A DNA stretch of 64,000 nt from CBDEUK01 sp965250225 (GCA_965250225.1 CBDFNQ010000026.1:92472-156471); one strand, 5' to 3'; shown: positions 9,045 to 18,215, numbered from the stretch's first letter. Numbers and translations: made by a program. Notes: generated from the sequence alone by a model not told the origin.

Positions 9045-10760
9045 CTATTTCTGCGCTATCCGTTTGGTTAAATCTACAACGCGGGTAATCTCATCAATAC
9101 TCGTTGTACCATCCAGTACTCGACTTGAACCAACATCCGCCAGTGTTTTAAAACCCTTTGAAACTGCCATGCGCAGGATCTCACCCTGAGTCCCACCTCG
9201 CGCAATTAAATCATCCATCTCATCATCCAGTCGCAACAATTCAAGCAGTGCAATCCGCCCCTTATAACCTGTGCTATCACACTGCACACAACCCTTGGCA
9301 GAGAAAACCTCCTGTTGCTTATCCGCTACTCGAAATCCTAATAGATTACGTTCTATCTCAGTAATGGTATAAGGCTCTTTACACTTCACACATAATCTAC
9401 GAACCAGACGTTGCGCCAGGATGCCGATAATATTGCCGGAAAGAATTTCAGGCTTAATGCCTATGTCGAGTAGTCTTGGGATCGCGCCAACGGCAGAATT
9501 CGTATGTAATGTGGAAAATACCTGATGACCTGTCATTGAAGCGCGAAAAGCCATATTGGCGGTGTCTTCATCACGAATTTCACCGACTAATATAATATCT
9601 GGATCCTGGCGCATAATAGAACGAATACCATTTGCAAAATCAAGACGGCCATTATCCTGCACCGAAGCTTGTCGTATCATAGTAGTCGGGTATTCGACTG
9701 GATCTTCAAGTGTCATGATATTCACTGTCTCTGTGTTTAAATAATTCAACACAGAATACAAGGTGGTAGTTTTACCACTACCGGTAGGGCCGGTTACCAT
9801 AATGATCCCCTGTGGCCGGGCTACCATAACTTTCAGTATGTTTAAAGATTCATCGCTTAGACTCAGTTGCTCCAGTGTGACAATCCCTTTCTGGCGATCA
9901 AGCACACGCAAGACGATGTTCTCACCGTGTACAGTGGGTAATGTGGAGACACGAAAATCCACATGACGACCTGATAACGACAAAGAAATGCGACCGTCCT
10001 GTGGTGTACGAATTTCAGCAATGTCGAGGTCAGCCATCACCTTTAAGCGAACGGCTATCGCTGACCAATAATTTTTATGTAAGCTGCGAATCTGTCTTAA
10101 CACGCCATCAATACGATAACGAAAGCGCAGAAAACCTTCTTCCGGTTCGAAATGAATATCCGACGCCCCACGCTTTACGGCATCAGACAACAGGGCATTC
10201 ACTAATCGAACGACAGGCTGACTGTATTCTTCTGTCTCTGCATCAAGACTTTGATAATCAATCTCACCCGTTTCAATTTCTTTTAAAATACCGTCAACGG
10301 ATAATTCAAAACCGTAAAACTGATCGATTGCTTTTTCAATCTCAGCCTCACCCGACAGCACGGGGATAATGTCGGTTGATCGTCCAACGATGGCATCAAG
10401 TTGATCGAGTGCGACGACATTAAAGACATCTGCCATCGCCACAGTCAGATGGTTTCCGACTGCATCATAAGTTAGTGGAAGTGCTCGAAGACGCCTGGCA
10501 ACCTCTTTCGGGATCATTGCAATGGCTTCGCTGTCTGCAACAGACCGGGTCAGATCAACACTATCCTGACCAATGACACCACCCAGAACATCATGAATTA
10601 TTGCCTCAGTAGCAAAACCAAGTCTTACTAGTATTCGCCCCAGATGTTCATTATTTTTGCGTTGTTCGGTGAGTGCGATCTGAATTTGGTCACTGGTAGC
10701 AACACCTCGCTGGATCAGAACCTCACCAAGTCTGAGATTCTTTTTAGGCATTTTGGTCAC
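9045..10760 (-). CDS. mshE: MshE/GspE-type secretion ATPase
   Basis: This 571-residue hexameric ATPase should power pseudopilus polymerisation. An N-terminal MshEN/GspE-N domain (about 1-150; it includes RLGEVLIQRG and LRALPLTYDAVGNHLTVAM) is the type that in MshE binds cyclic di-GMP. The motor domain has Walker A GPTGSGKTTT (about 325), an Asp box, EDPVEYP, and Walker B DIILVGEIRDEDTA. A CxxC...CxxC zinc motif (CVKC, CVQC) follows near 455-490. The start is either GTG at 10760 or ATG at 10751, three codons later; the second gives the familiar MPKKNLRLGEVL. A diguanylate cyclase is encoded at 61.6 kb, but a link is only conjecture. Confidence 0.92.
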   Translation of the reverse strand: MTKMPKKNLRLGEVLIQRGVATSDQIQIALTEQRKNNEHLGRILVRLGFATEAIIHDVLGGVIGQDSVDLTRSVADSEAIAMIPKEVARRLRALPLTYDAVGNHLTVAMADVFNVVALDQLDAIVGRSTDIIPVLSGEAEIEKAIDQFYGFELSVDGILKEIETGEIDYQSLDAETEEYSQPVVRLVNALLSDAVKRGASDIHFEPEEGFLRFRYRIDGVLRQIRSLHKNYWSAIAVRLKVMADLDIAEIRTPQDGRISLSLSGRHVDFRVSTLPTVHGENIVLRVLDRQKGIVTLEQLSLSDESLNILKVMVARPQGIIMVTGPTGSGKTTTLYSVLNYLNTETVNIMTLEDPVEYPTTMIRQASVQDNGRLDFANGIRSIMRQDPDIILVGEIRDEDTANMAFRASMTGHQVFSTLHTNSAVGAIPRLLDIGIKPEILSGNIIGILAQRLVRRLCVKCKEPYTITEIERNLLGFRVADKQQEVFSAKGCVQCDSTGYKGRIALLELLRLDDEMDDLIARGGTQGEILRMAVSKGFKTLADVGSSRVLDGTTSIDEITRVVDLTKRIAQK

Positions 10761-10772
10761 AGGTGTTAACCA

Positions 10773-12680
10773 TCAATAACCGGCCAGAGCATCAATTCTT
10801 GCCAGTATCTCTAATGGGCTAAAACTGCTCGAAGGGTTTTGTTTATAAAGCTGAGTAGCAATTTTATAATATTCCAGTGCTGCTTTGCTTTGACCCATGT
10901 GATCAAGACTTATCGCAAGGTTCAGTGCATAGTCTGAATTATCGCTTTGACGAGAATAAGCCTTAAAAAATGCCTGTTGTGCCTCTGGCCATCTCTGTTG
11001 ATCTGAGTAAAGGTTACCCAGTGAAAAATACAAGCCTGCTGAATTTGGTGAATCCCTCAACAGGCTCTTCAATAAACTTTCATTGCCTGCTGCCCCTGCT
11101 CTTTTTTGCAAATTCAGGATCGATAATTGCGCGACCGGGTCTTTGGGGTTGAGTTTTAAGACTTGTTGGTACAATCCATAAGCGGTCTCATGGTTACCGT
11201 TCTTCATATTAATTGCTGCAAGACCGAGTAAGGCATTGGGGTTATCCGGAGCTTTCTTCAAGGATATTTGATACATTGAAGCTGCGACGTCATATTGACC
11301 TTTTTGATAGGCCTCATAAGCACTCAGGTTGGTACCTATCTCCGGCTTTTCTTTCTTGCTGCGGCTGATTCGGACCATTGATGGTGAAACGGTTGCGGCA
11401 ACTGGAGAAAATACAATTTCTTCCCGAGAGGTTATTTCCTGCGGATGTACTGCAGGTTCAACCATCGCAACAGTTTGCTCCGGTTCGACCGGCATAGGCT
11501 GTTGTGTGATTTCTACTCGCTCAATGACGCTGTCACCAGACGCTTCATCAACAACATTTTCTGCTGTGTTATCCATTATGGCTACGTCTGTATCATGCAT
11601 TGTGTCTTCAGTTAGAGTGATTTCCTCTGAAAGGGTATCTGGATCTTGAGCTATACCCGTATCTAAACCCGTATCGGCTGGTGTGCTTGCAGAATCTGTC
11701 GCTGCCAGTGAGGTTAATTCAGAAAGATTAAGCTCTGAAGGTGTGTTATCCACTTCAACACCTTTCGCTACAGTTGGTGAAATAACTTCTGGCACTTCTG
11801 GCGTCGTCTCGTAGTGAATCAGAAAACCACCGGCTATGACAACAAACAACAACAATGCTGAGATTAATCCTATGCTGGCTTTGCTACCCCAGTTTGTCGA
11901 TTTTGATGCAGCAAAGACAGTGCTCGCGGCAACCGGAGTTGGTTGGCCTTCATGATGGCCTATATCACGCATCATCTGCGTAGCAGACATGCTATTCAGA
12001 GCCTCCATTTCAAGTGAAGAATCGGTGATTTGACCTATGTTTGATGTATATTTATTTTCTTCAACTGTTGCAGAAGATTCATCACGACTAGCATCAGCCG
12101 CCTTTTTTTCCTCCTCTGCTTTTTCATTTTCAAGCGTTTCCAGAACAAGCCCAAGCGTCTTGTCATCCAGTGAAGAGCGAAACTCCTGTGTATCGTCTAG
12201 CGTATGGTCATCGGTATTTTCAAAACCCATGGTATCGGTAACTTCATCATTATCCTCAAGCGCTTCCAGCTCCTCACTCATTGTTCTTTCGATAATGGTG
12301 TCATCGGTAATATCGTGCAGTAAATGAGTATTTTCAAGCTGAGTGTCATCGATATCATCGACAATGGCCTGTTCTTCAGCTGACAACTGCGCGGTGTTAT
12401 CAATGATCTGGGTATCATCAATAATCTGTGTATCGGTGTAAGTTGAACTGATTGTTCCATCACCAGTATCGTCCATTGGCTGCAACTCAAGCGAAACATC
12501 CTGAGTCATACCGCCATCGGTAAGGTTCGTTTGTGTTGAGGTAGTATTGAGTAGTTGTGTATCATCCTGTTCAACAGGGTGCTCGCCCGTCGACAACACG
12601 GGATGTTGTCCGGTTCTGCGTTTCGCTGCTTCCTTCTTTTCCTTCTCCGCCTTTTTCAAGGCGTCCATCAACAGGCTCAC
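10773..12680 (-). CDS. MshN-like TPR protein with Asp/Thr-rich cytoplasmic region
   Basis: The 635-residue protein opens with SLLMDALKKAEKEKKEAAK, a signature of this pilus/secretion-associated family. Residues 35-200 are an acidic low-complexity region with many copies of DDTQ/DTQII-like units. A transmembrane segment lies near residue 275 (ASIGLISALLLFVVIAGGFL), followed by an acidic periplasmic linker. Four or five tetratricopeptide repeats follow (about 450-610, for example KAPDNPNALLGLAAINMKNG). MshN probably acts as a periplasmic scaffold with the secretin. Translation begins at GTG 12680, whose G overlaps the mshL stop codon TAG by one base, so the two are translationally coupled. Confidence 0.82.
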   Translation of the reverse strand: MSLLMDALKKAEKEKKEAAKRRTGQHPVLSTGEHPVEQDDTQLLNTTSTQTNLTDGGMTQDVSLELQPMDDTGDGTISSTYTDTQIIDDTQIIDNTAQLSAEEQAIVDDIDDTQLENTHLLHDITDDTIIERTMSEELEALEDNDEVTDTMGFENTDDHTLDDTQEFRSSLDDKTLGLVLETLENEKAEEEKKAADASRDESSATVEENKYTSNIGQITDSSLEMEALNSMSATQMMRDIGHHEGQPTPVAASTVFAASKSTNWGSKASIGLISALLLFVVIAGGFLIHYETTPEVPEVISPTVAKGVEVDNTPSELNLSELTSLAATDSASTPADTGLDTGIAQDPDTLSEEITLTEDTMHDTDVAIMDNTAENVVDEASGDSVIERVEITQQPMPVEPEQTVAMVEPAVHPQEITSREEIVFSPVAATVSPSMVRISRSKKEKPEIGTNLSAYEAYQKGQYDVAASMYQISLKKAPDNPNALLGLAAINMKNGNHETAYGLYQQVLKLNPKDPVAQLSILNLQKRAGAAGNESLLKSLLRDSPNSAGLYFSLGNLYSDQQRWPEAQQAFFKAYSRQSDNSDYALNLAISLDHMGQSKAALEYYKIATQLYKQNPSSSFSPLEILARIDALAGY

Positions 12681-14344
12681 TAGAAGCCTCCCGACGATCC
12701 TGAAAGAGAGGTCTGGGATTCAAGATATGGTTTATAGAAATCAAGATCACCATCAAGACTCGGATTTCGAATAATGATGGGTCGTAAGAAAATAACCAGT
12801 TCTGTTTTTGTATTTTGAATACGTTTGGAGCTAAAGGCCTCGCCAATTCCAGGCACATCCTGAATACCAGGAATACCCCGGTCAGTATCATTGCTTTCAT
12901 CGGTCATCAATCCACCCAACACACCGATCTCACCATTGTTCAAGCGTAACATCGATTCCATCTCACGAACGGCAATCTGTGGAACGTTATTCACGGAGCC
13001 GGCTGGTATATTTGGGTTAGGGTCTGGTATATCTGCTATTTTTCTGGATATTGTTGGACGAACGTTTAGTATCACGGAACCATTCTCACTAACAAATGGT
13101 GTCACGCTCATAACAATACCCACTGGAACAGTCTTCGCCGTAGTGTCGACAGAAACAACTGCTGCACCACCCAGGGTCCCTGGTGTGGTCTCAGCGTCAA
13201 TTTCAAAATAGACCAGATTTTGCACTACCTTCAATACGGCCGTCTGATTGTTCAACACCATCATTTGTGGGCTAGAAAGCACCGATGTATCACCAAACTC
13301 ATCGAGCAAGTTGACTGTCGCGGTCAGTGCATCGCCCTCACCGCCTATATCGCTATCTGAGTATCTTAGAACACCACCAATGGCAGTACCAACAGGAGGG
13401 CCTAACAACGGTAATATACCAGTGGTTAAACCAACGGTACTAAACGAAAGTCCCGCCAGGCTATTAATGAACGACCAGTCGATACCGGCCTGGTAATTAT
13501 CATTTAACGTGACTTCTACAATCGTTGCCTGAATCAGCACCTGGCGGTTGGCACTGTTCATCATTTTATCCAACAATCCCTGTATCTGTTCGTGTTGTTT
13601 ATTCGTCGCCACTACCGTTAACACACCGGTTTCTGGACTGGGAATCACAGCATTACTGATCAGGATATCACCTTCAGCACCCGTGGAACTCTCTACGTCC
13701 TCACCGATGATCGCCATAATGTTTTTGACCATATTTTCCCAGAAATTATTGAATGCTACACTGCGAACATCGGTGGTTGAATTGTTATTACCACCGCCAC
13801 CGCCACCACTGCTACCACCCGCAATGTCACCCGTTCCTGTTGTCGCAATCTGTGTTGAGATAGTGATCTGGCTGTCGGTTTCTCTCGCCATATTCACATA
13901 ATCAATATTATAACTTCGCAAAAATGGCTCATCGGCAGACACCAACAGATTACCATTCGAATATTCGTAACGGATATCGACCTGACGAGACATGCGATCA
14001 AGGATTTGAGGCAGGGTTTGCTCTACTGCGTTCAAAGTGACTGTACCCTCGATGCCCGGTGAGATATCCACATTCACCTCTGCATCTCTGGCCAATGCAA
14101 AGAGTAATTCCCGTACCGGGACATCATTTACAACCACCGTATATTTCTCTAATTCAGGGACAGGCGTTGGCTCCGGCAGGATAGGTGCTTCTGCAACTAC
14201 TTTCGGGATCTCGACTGTTGACCTCGTGGTAGGCTTCTGCTTGGTGTCAAGATGCACTGAAGAAGGTTTCATTGGTTTGGGTTCCAGCTGGGTACAACCC
14301 AGCAGAAAAACAGTTAACATGCTGAAAACAAATAAATTTTTCAT
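12680..14344 (-). CDS. mshL: MshL/PilQ-type outer-membrane secretin lipoprotein
   Basis: This 554-residue protein begins with a lipoprotein signal whose lipobox is LLGC. An N-terminal secretin/TonB short domain follows (DVPVRELLFALARDAEVNVD, about 75-130). A Gly/Asn-rich stretch near 180 precedes the N1-like module, and the C-terminal secretin barrel (about 290-530) contains LSSPQMMVLNNQTA and the terminal IRNP motif. Secretins form the outer-membrane gate through which the pseudopilus or pilus passes. The 288-base leader upstream contains a palindrome at 14371-14387, and the gene is followed by mshN with a one-base overlap. Secretin assignment is firm. Confidence 0.93.
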   Translation of the reverse strand: MKNLFVFSMLTVFLLGCTQLEPKPMKPSSVHLDTKQKPTTRSTVEIPKVVAEAPILPEPTPVPELEKYTVVVNDVPVRELLFALARDAEVNVDISPGIEGTVTLNAVEQTLPQILDRMSRQVDIRYEYSNGNLLVSADEPFLRSYNIDYVNMARETDSQITISTQIATTGTGDIAGGSSGGGGGGNNNSTTDVRSVAFNNFWENMVKNIMAIIGEDVESSTGAEGDILISNAVIPSPETGVLTVVATNKQHEQIQGLLDKMMNSANRQVLIQATIVEVTLNDNYQAGIDWSFINSLAGLSFSTVGLTTGILPLLGPPVGTAIGGVLRYSDSDIGGEGDALTATVNLLDEFGDTSVLSSPQMMVLNNQTAVLKVVQNLVYFEIDAETTPGTLGGAAVVSVDTTAKTVPVGIVMSVTPFVSENGSVILNVRPTISRKIADIPDPNPNIPAGSVNNVPQIAVREMESMLRLNNGEIGVLGGLMTDESNDTDRGIPGIQDVPGIGEAFSSKRIQNTKTELVIFLRPIIIRNPSLDGDLDFYKPYLESQTSLSGSSGGF

Positions 14345-14370
14345 AGTTGTTCTAATCTTCGTTTTGATTA

Positions 14371-14387
14371 TTATCTATGATAGATAA
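14371..14387. promoter_or_regulatory. Operator-like perfect palindrome upstream of mshL
   Basis: TTATCTA-TGA-TAGATAA is a perfect 7-3-7 inverted repeat 27 bases upstream of the secretin start codon. A TATAAT-like hexamer (minus strand, 14424-14429) lies farther upstream, but no well-spaced -35 box was found. It may bind a regulator, possibly the one encoded upstream in the same operon, or form an mRNA hairpin. This is inference from symmetry only. Confidence 0.4.
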
Positions 14388-14472
14388 ACTATCACATTAT
14401 GATGACAAGATAAATCTATGTGTATTATAGATTTTTATCTTATTTTAGCACCCTGTAAACATCTTTTTTGAA

Positions 14473-14580
14473 TGAATGGCACCTGCTTACATACCAAGGG
14501 AATCATTCTATTAAAACATGACTATCGTCATAATCAGTTATGCCGGGATGATATATGCCGGGATGATAGTGTTTTTGGTG
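14473..14580. repeat. Degenerate transposable-element end and short tandem repeat
   Basis: GAATGGCACCTGCTTAC at 14473-14490 closely resembles the 18-base terminus GAATGGCACTTACTTAAG of the element at 62659-62864. About 60 bases later, ATGCCGGGATGAT occurs twice in tandem (14540-14570). No matching second end is recognised, so this is interpreted as a decayed copy inserted between mshM and mshL. Confidence 0.5.
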
Positions 14581-14632
14581 TAATTGTTGCCCACACTCCA
14601 CAACAACCATGCAAGTTTCCTTCCTGAGTCTC

Positions 14633-15532
14633 TTATTTGGCGTACGGAAACAACCACAGGGCAATACAAAGCAATAACAACAAACCTGCTGCCACCAATA
14701 ACCAGCGATAACGTCGCCAACCAGTGACAAATTCACTGTCCAATGCCGCAGCTCTGACATGTTTCTTTGTCACCAACTGGGTGTTATCCGCATACGCAGC
14801 GAGCATCGCTTTGTCGGAAAGAATATTGATCCTACGCAAAAGACCTTTTGAATAATGAGCAATGTCTTTAATTGCCCCGGAACTGAACGCATCTGCACCA
14901 CGGTAACCACAGGAGCGAAGCCTTGAATTGATGTATTCCCGTATATCCGGGGTCTGGAATGGGCTGAGTTGAAAACTGTAGGTAATTCTTTCTTTAAGTT
15001 GGCGGATCTCAGGTTTGGAAATCATTTCATCGAGTTCCGGTTGCCCAAACAAGACTATCTGTAGCAACTTATGTTTGTTAGTTTCAAGATTACTCAGGAG
15101 ACGAATTTCTTCAAGTGTTTCTATTGACATGCTTTGTGCTTCTTCGACAAATACCACCACCTGTTTATTTTCTGCATGTCTTTGCACCAGATACTGTTGC
15201 AAATCATTCATCACCTGCAGACGATTTTCGCTGGTCGCAACATCGAGTCTTAACTCAAAGGCAATAGCATTGGGAATTTGATCAGCTGAAATACTGGGGT
15301 TAGCCAGATAAACAATTTCTATCGAGTCATCCAGCTCATGCTCAAGCATTCGACTCAACATGGTCTTACCAGTACCTACCTCACCGACGACCTTGACGAT
15401 GCCTTCGCCATTGATGACTGCATAAATTAAAGCCTCTAAAATAGCACCACGATTACCACCAGGGAAAAACAGGCTGGTATCCGGTGTGATCCTGAACGGT
15501 GGTTGGTTTAGGCCAAAATAATCGTAATACAT
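14633..15532 (-). CDS. mshM: MshM/ExeA-like AAA ATPase
   Basis: The 299-residue protein opens MYYDYFGLNQPPFRITPD, the hallmark of ExeA/GspA-type ATPases. It has Walker A GEVGTGKTML (about 43-52), Walker B VVVFVEEAQ, and a sensor region GQPELDEM. A C-terminal hydrophobic span (WLLVAAGLLLLLCIALWLF) ends it; the periplasmic peptidoglycan-binding part of ExeA is absent. ExeA-type proteins help insert or localise the secretin in the cell wall; MshM occupies the same position in msh operons. It starts one base after the stop of the upstream response regulator and is separated from mshL by a 288-base spacer carrying repeat remnants. Confidence 0.9.
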   Translation of the reverse strand: MYYDYFGLNQPPFRITPDTSLFFPGGNRGAILEALIYAVINGEGIVKVVGEVGTGKTMLSRMLEHELDDSIEIVYLANPSISADQIPNAIAFELRLDVATSENRLQVMNDLQQYLVQRHAENKQVVVFVEEAQSMSIETLEEIRLLSNLETNKHKLLQIVLFGQPELDEMISKPEIRQLKERITYSFQLSPFQTPDIREYINSRLRSCGYRGADAFSSGAIKDIAHYSKGLLRRINILSDKAMLAAYADNTQLVTKKHVRAAALDSEFVTGWRRYRWLLVAAGLLLLLCIALWLFPYAK

Positions 15533-15533
15533 G

Positions 15534-16946
15534 TCACGGCTCTTCTATGGATAAACGTTGTAGTCGACTGTACAGAGTTGTGCGGTTTATGCCCAGCAAT
15601 CTTGCTGCCTTACTTAAGTTACCACCGGCTCTTTTTAAGGCCAGTTTTATATAACGCACTTCCCACTGGTCGAGGGTTCTGTCCAGATTAAAATTATCAT
15701 TTCCAAGTTCCATCTCCAGAGTTTGATCACCCATGACACTGTCTTGCACAGTATTAAAATCCAGTTCAACACTAGCTTCCAGTTCGTTATTCAACTCGGC
15801 AAGCCCCACTGCCTGGCCAGCATATTTTGCACCCAAACGAATAACAATATTACGTAATTCACGCACATTACCCGGAAAATAATAACTCTTAAAACGCTCT
15901 TTAGCAGAAGAGTCCAGAGTAAATTCATTGCCTTTTGGGCAATATAGAGTACGAAAATAATCAAGTAACAAAACACAATCATCCCCTCGTTGCCTGAGTG
16001 GAGGAACATGAATGGTGAGCACACTCAAACGATGAAATAGATCCTGACGAAATCGATTTTGACGAGTTTCTTCTCGTAGATCACGATTGGAGGCGGCAAC
16101 AATACGAGCTGTAGAAACACGAGGCTGTGTCTCACCGATACGATAATATTCACCATTCTCCAGGACTCGTAATAACTTCGATTGTAATGCCATAGACAGA
16201 TCACCGATTTCATCGAGAAATAGACAACCGTTTTTCGCTTCTTCAAAAAAACCAGCCTTGTTTTCCGTTGCGCCAGTGAAGGATCCTTTACTGTGGCCAA
16301 ATAATTGTGATTCAAGTAACTCGGCTGAAAAAGCCGCACAATTAATTGTCAAATACGGCTGGTTTACACGCGCACTTAAACGATGTAATTGTTCAGCAAC
16401 CAATTCCTTACCACTGCCGGATTCGCCTTCAATCAATACCGGGAATGGTTGTTCTGAAAATTGTTCGATCAAGCTTTTTAAAGTCTGTATCTCGGTACTA
16501 TCTCCGAGTATTTTTTGCTCCTGGTTTTGCTCTGCTGAATGTTCAGCATTCAGTATCATCACCTGATGACGGAGACGTGCCTGTAGCAGATCAATATCAC
16601 ATGGCTTTGGAATAAAATCGACTGCGCCCAGGGTCAGGGCATGTTGGATATTCGCACCATCGCTCTGGCCTGATAGCACCAAAGTTTTTATCCGTCGATT
16701 GAAACCCAGCAATTCCCTGATCAAGGTAAAACCTTCATCCGGCTCATGAGGTTGCGGGGGAAGGCCCAGATCCACCAGAGCCAGGCTGGGCATGCGTTTG
16801 CGTTTTTGTAACTCGGATTTGGCCTGTAGGCGCGTCGATGCCGTTATCAGATCGTAATCCTCCTCCAGAACCATGGATAAGGAATCCACGATCAAAGGAT
16901 CATCATCCACCAATAACATGCATTGCTTTTCGGTAGCGTTAAACAT
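15534..16946 (-). CDS. Sigma-54-dependent NtrC-family response regulator
   Basis: This 470-residue regulator has a receiver domain (about 10-130) with the acidic pocket VDDDP and a phosphoacceptor Asp at residue 59 in LVDLGLP. A central AAA+ domain carries Walker A GESGSGKE, the sigma-54 contact loop GSFTGA (Ser instead of the usual Ala), and Walker B GCLFLDEIG. A Fis-type helix-turn-helix (NLSKAARLLGINRTTLYSRL) ends it. It should open RpoN promoters when phosphorylated. It is first in the pseudopilus operon, so it may autoregulate; the likely partner is the histidine kinase at the other end of the cluster. The DLGLPP receiver and overall form resemble PrsR regulators. Confidence 0.92.
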   Translation of the reverse strand: MFNATEKQCMLLVDDDPLIVDSLSMVLEEDYDLITASTRLQAKSELQKRKRMPSLALVDLGLPPQPHEPDEGFTLIRELLGFNRRIKTLVLSGQSDGANIQHALTLGAVDFIPKPCDIDLLQARLRHQVMILNAEHSAEQNQEQKILGDSTEIQTLKSLIEQFSEQPFPVLIEGESGSGKELVAEQLHRLSARVNQPYLTINCAAFSAELLESQLFGHSKGSFTGATENKAGFFEEAKNGCLFLDEIGDLSMALQSKLLRVLENGEYYRIGETQPRVSTARIVAASNRDLREETRQNRFRQDLFHRLSVLTIHVPPLRQRGDDCVLLLDYFRTLYCPKGNEFTLDSSAKERFKSYYFPGNVRELRNIVIRLGAKYAGQAVGLAELNNELEASVELDFNTVQDSVMGDQTLEMELGNDNFNLDRTLDQWEVRYIKLALKRAGGNLSKAARLLGINRTTLYSRLQRLSIEEP

Positions 16947-17122
16947 CGTTTAATTATTTGTGGCCAAGACAGGCCTCCATGCAGTGTATTTTTATAACTC
17001 TGGTGCACCAAAGTATCCTGAACATACAACGTTAACTATACTGCTGCAAGTGTTTGATCTACAGGAAAAAAGCTTATGCTTCTAGACTGGAGCAATTTAG
17101 CCGGCAAAAACGACAGTTTGAT

Positions 17123-18010
17123 TTATTGTGTGGCAGAAGCCTGACTGGATTTATTCATTTGTGTTAAACCCAGATTATCCCAGATTGTCTCACAAGCTTC
17201 AGCCAGATTCATGGTATAAAAATGCAAACCCGGCGCGCCCCTGGATAATAAGTTTTCACACAGTTCTGTCGTCACTTCGACACCAAACTCTCGAATGGCA
17301 TTCCTGTCGTCTCCAAATTCCTGCAAGCGTTTCAAAATCCAGCGTGGAATTTCAGCGCCACAAGCTTCTGAGAAGCGACATAACTGAGTACAGGTCACAA
17401 TCGGCATAATACCGGGGACAATCGGAATATCGATACCGAGTTTTTCACAGCTATCGATGAAGCGAAAATAGGCGTCTGGATTATAAAAGTATTGGGTTAT
17501 CGCCGCATCGGCACCGGCATCAACTTTACGCTTAAAGTTCTCAATATCTTTTTGGGCATTGACTGATTGCGGGTGAAATTCGGGATAGGCAGCGACTTCG
17601 ATGTGAAAATGGTCACCGGTTTCCTGGCGTATAAATTCAACTAATTCATTTGCATACCGTAAGGGACCCCCTCCAATAGAACCCGAAGGAAGATCTCCGC
17701 GTAAGGCAACAACATTATGAATTCCTGCTTCCGAGTATGAATCCAGTATATTTTTAATTTCCTCCAATGAACTCCCTATACAGGAAACATGCGGCACGCC
17801 ATCAATACCTGTTTTCTGATAAATATCCAATACGGTCTCAAAGGTACGTTCGCGGGTACTACCACCGGCACCAAATGTGACGGAGAAAAAATCAGGCTTC
17901 AACTTCGCCAGTCTTTCCTGAGCCATTTGCAACTTACCCACCGCCTCTGGTGTCCGTGGTGGGAAAAATTCAAAGCTGAATTTCTTCGGGTATTTCTTTT
18001 GTGATTCCAT
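17123..18010 (-). CDS. metF: 5,10-methylenetetrahydrofolate reductase
   Basis: MetF reduces 5,10-methylene-THF to 5-methyl-THF with FAD, supplying the methyl group for methionine synthesis. The 295-residue length is typical. Family motifs include SFEFFPPRTPEA at the N-terminus, FFSVTFGAGGSTRERT, VVALRGDLPSG, and DAAITQYFYNPDAYFRF, part of the FAD/folate site. It lies downstream of ahcY on the same strand, the common SAH-riboswitch gene set, but 205 bases intervene and contain a structured repeat, so co-transcription is possible rather than shown. Confidence 0.97.
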   Translation of the reverse strand: MESQKKYPKKFSFEFFPPRTPEAVGKLQMAQERLAKLKPDFFSVTFGAGGSTRERTFETVLDIYQKTGIDGVPHVSCIGSSLEEIKNILDSYSEAGIHNVVALRGDLPSGSIGGGPLRYANELVEFIRQETGDHFHIEVAAYPEFHPQSVNAQKDIENFKRKVDAGADAAITQYFYNPDAYFRFIDSCEKLGIDIPIVPGIMPIVTCTQLCRFSEACGAEIPRWILKRLQEFGDDRNAIREFGVEVTTELCENLLSRGAPGLHFYTMNLAEACETIWDNLGLTQMNKSSQASATQ

Positions 18011-18056
18011 AACTAAATCCTGTCATACATAGCTAGTATAATTTATAAAATTGAAG

Positions 18057-18208
18057 TATTTGTGCGAAGACGGTCGCTCGTATGCATCCATGCATTCGCG
18101 ACATAAGACCTTCCATGGTCAAAAGGCACAACACTTTTGAGAAGCGGAGTATATATGCTAATACATGAGCATCGGAAAAAGTGTTGTAACGACGTATTCG
18201 TGCAAATA
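18057..18208. repeat. Long inverted-repeat element between ahcY and metF
   Basis: The outer arms TATTTGTGCGAAGACG (18057-18072) and CGTATTCGTGCAAATA (18193-18208) are imperfect inverted repeats. A second, perfect 11-base pair (ACAACACTTTT at 18128-18138 and its complement at 18177-18187) is nested inside. At 18075-18120 it contains a two-hairpin module (core GCATCCATGC, then GACC-TTCCAT-GGTC) that recurs in inverted orientation at 41994-42039. The whole could fold into a stable RNA structure within an ahcY-metF transcript, or may be a small mobile repeat. Confidence 0.65.
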
Positions 18209-18215
18209 GGCAATT

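Noticed and set aside
14503..14760. Minus-strand ORFs overlapping the mshM 3' end
   Set aside because: They run over mshM in another frame and into repeat sequence; mshM is clearly the gene.
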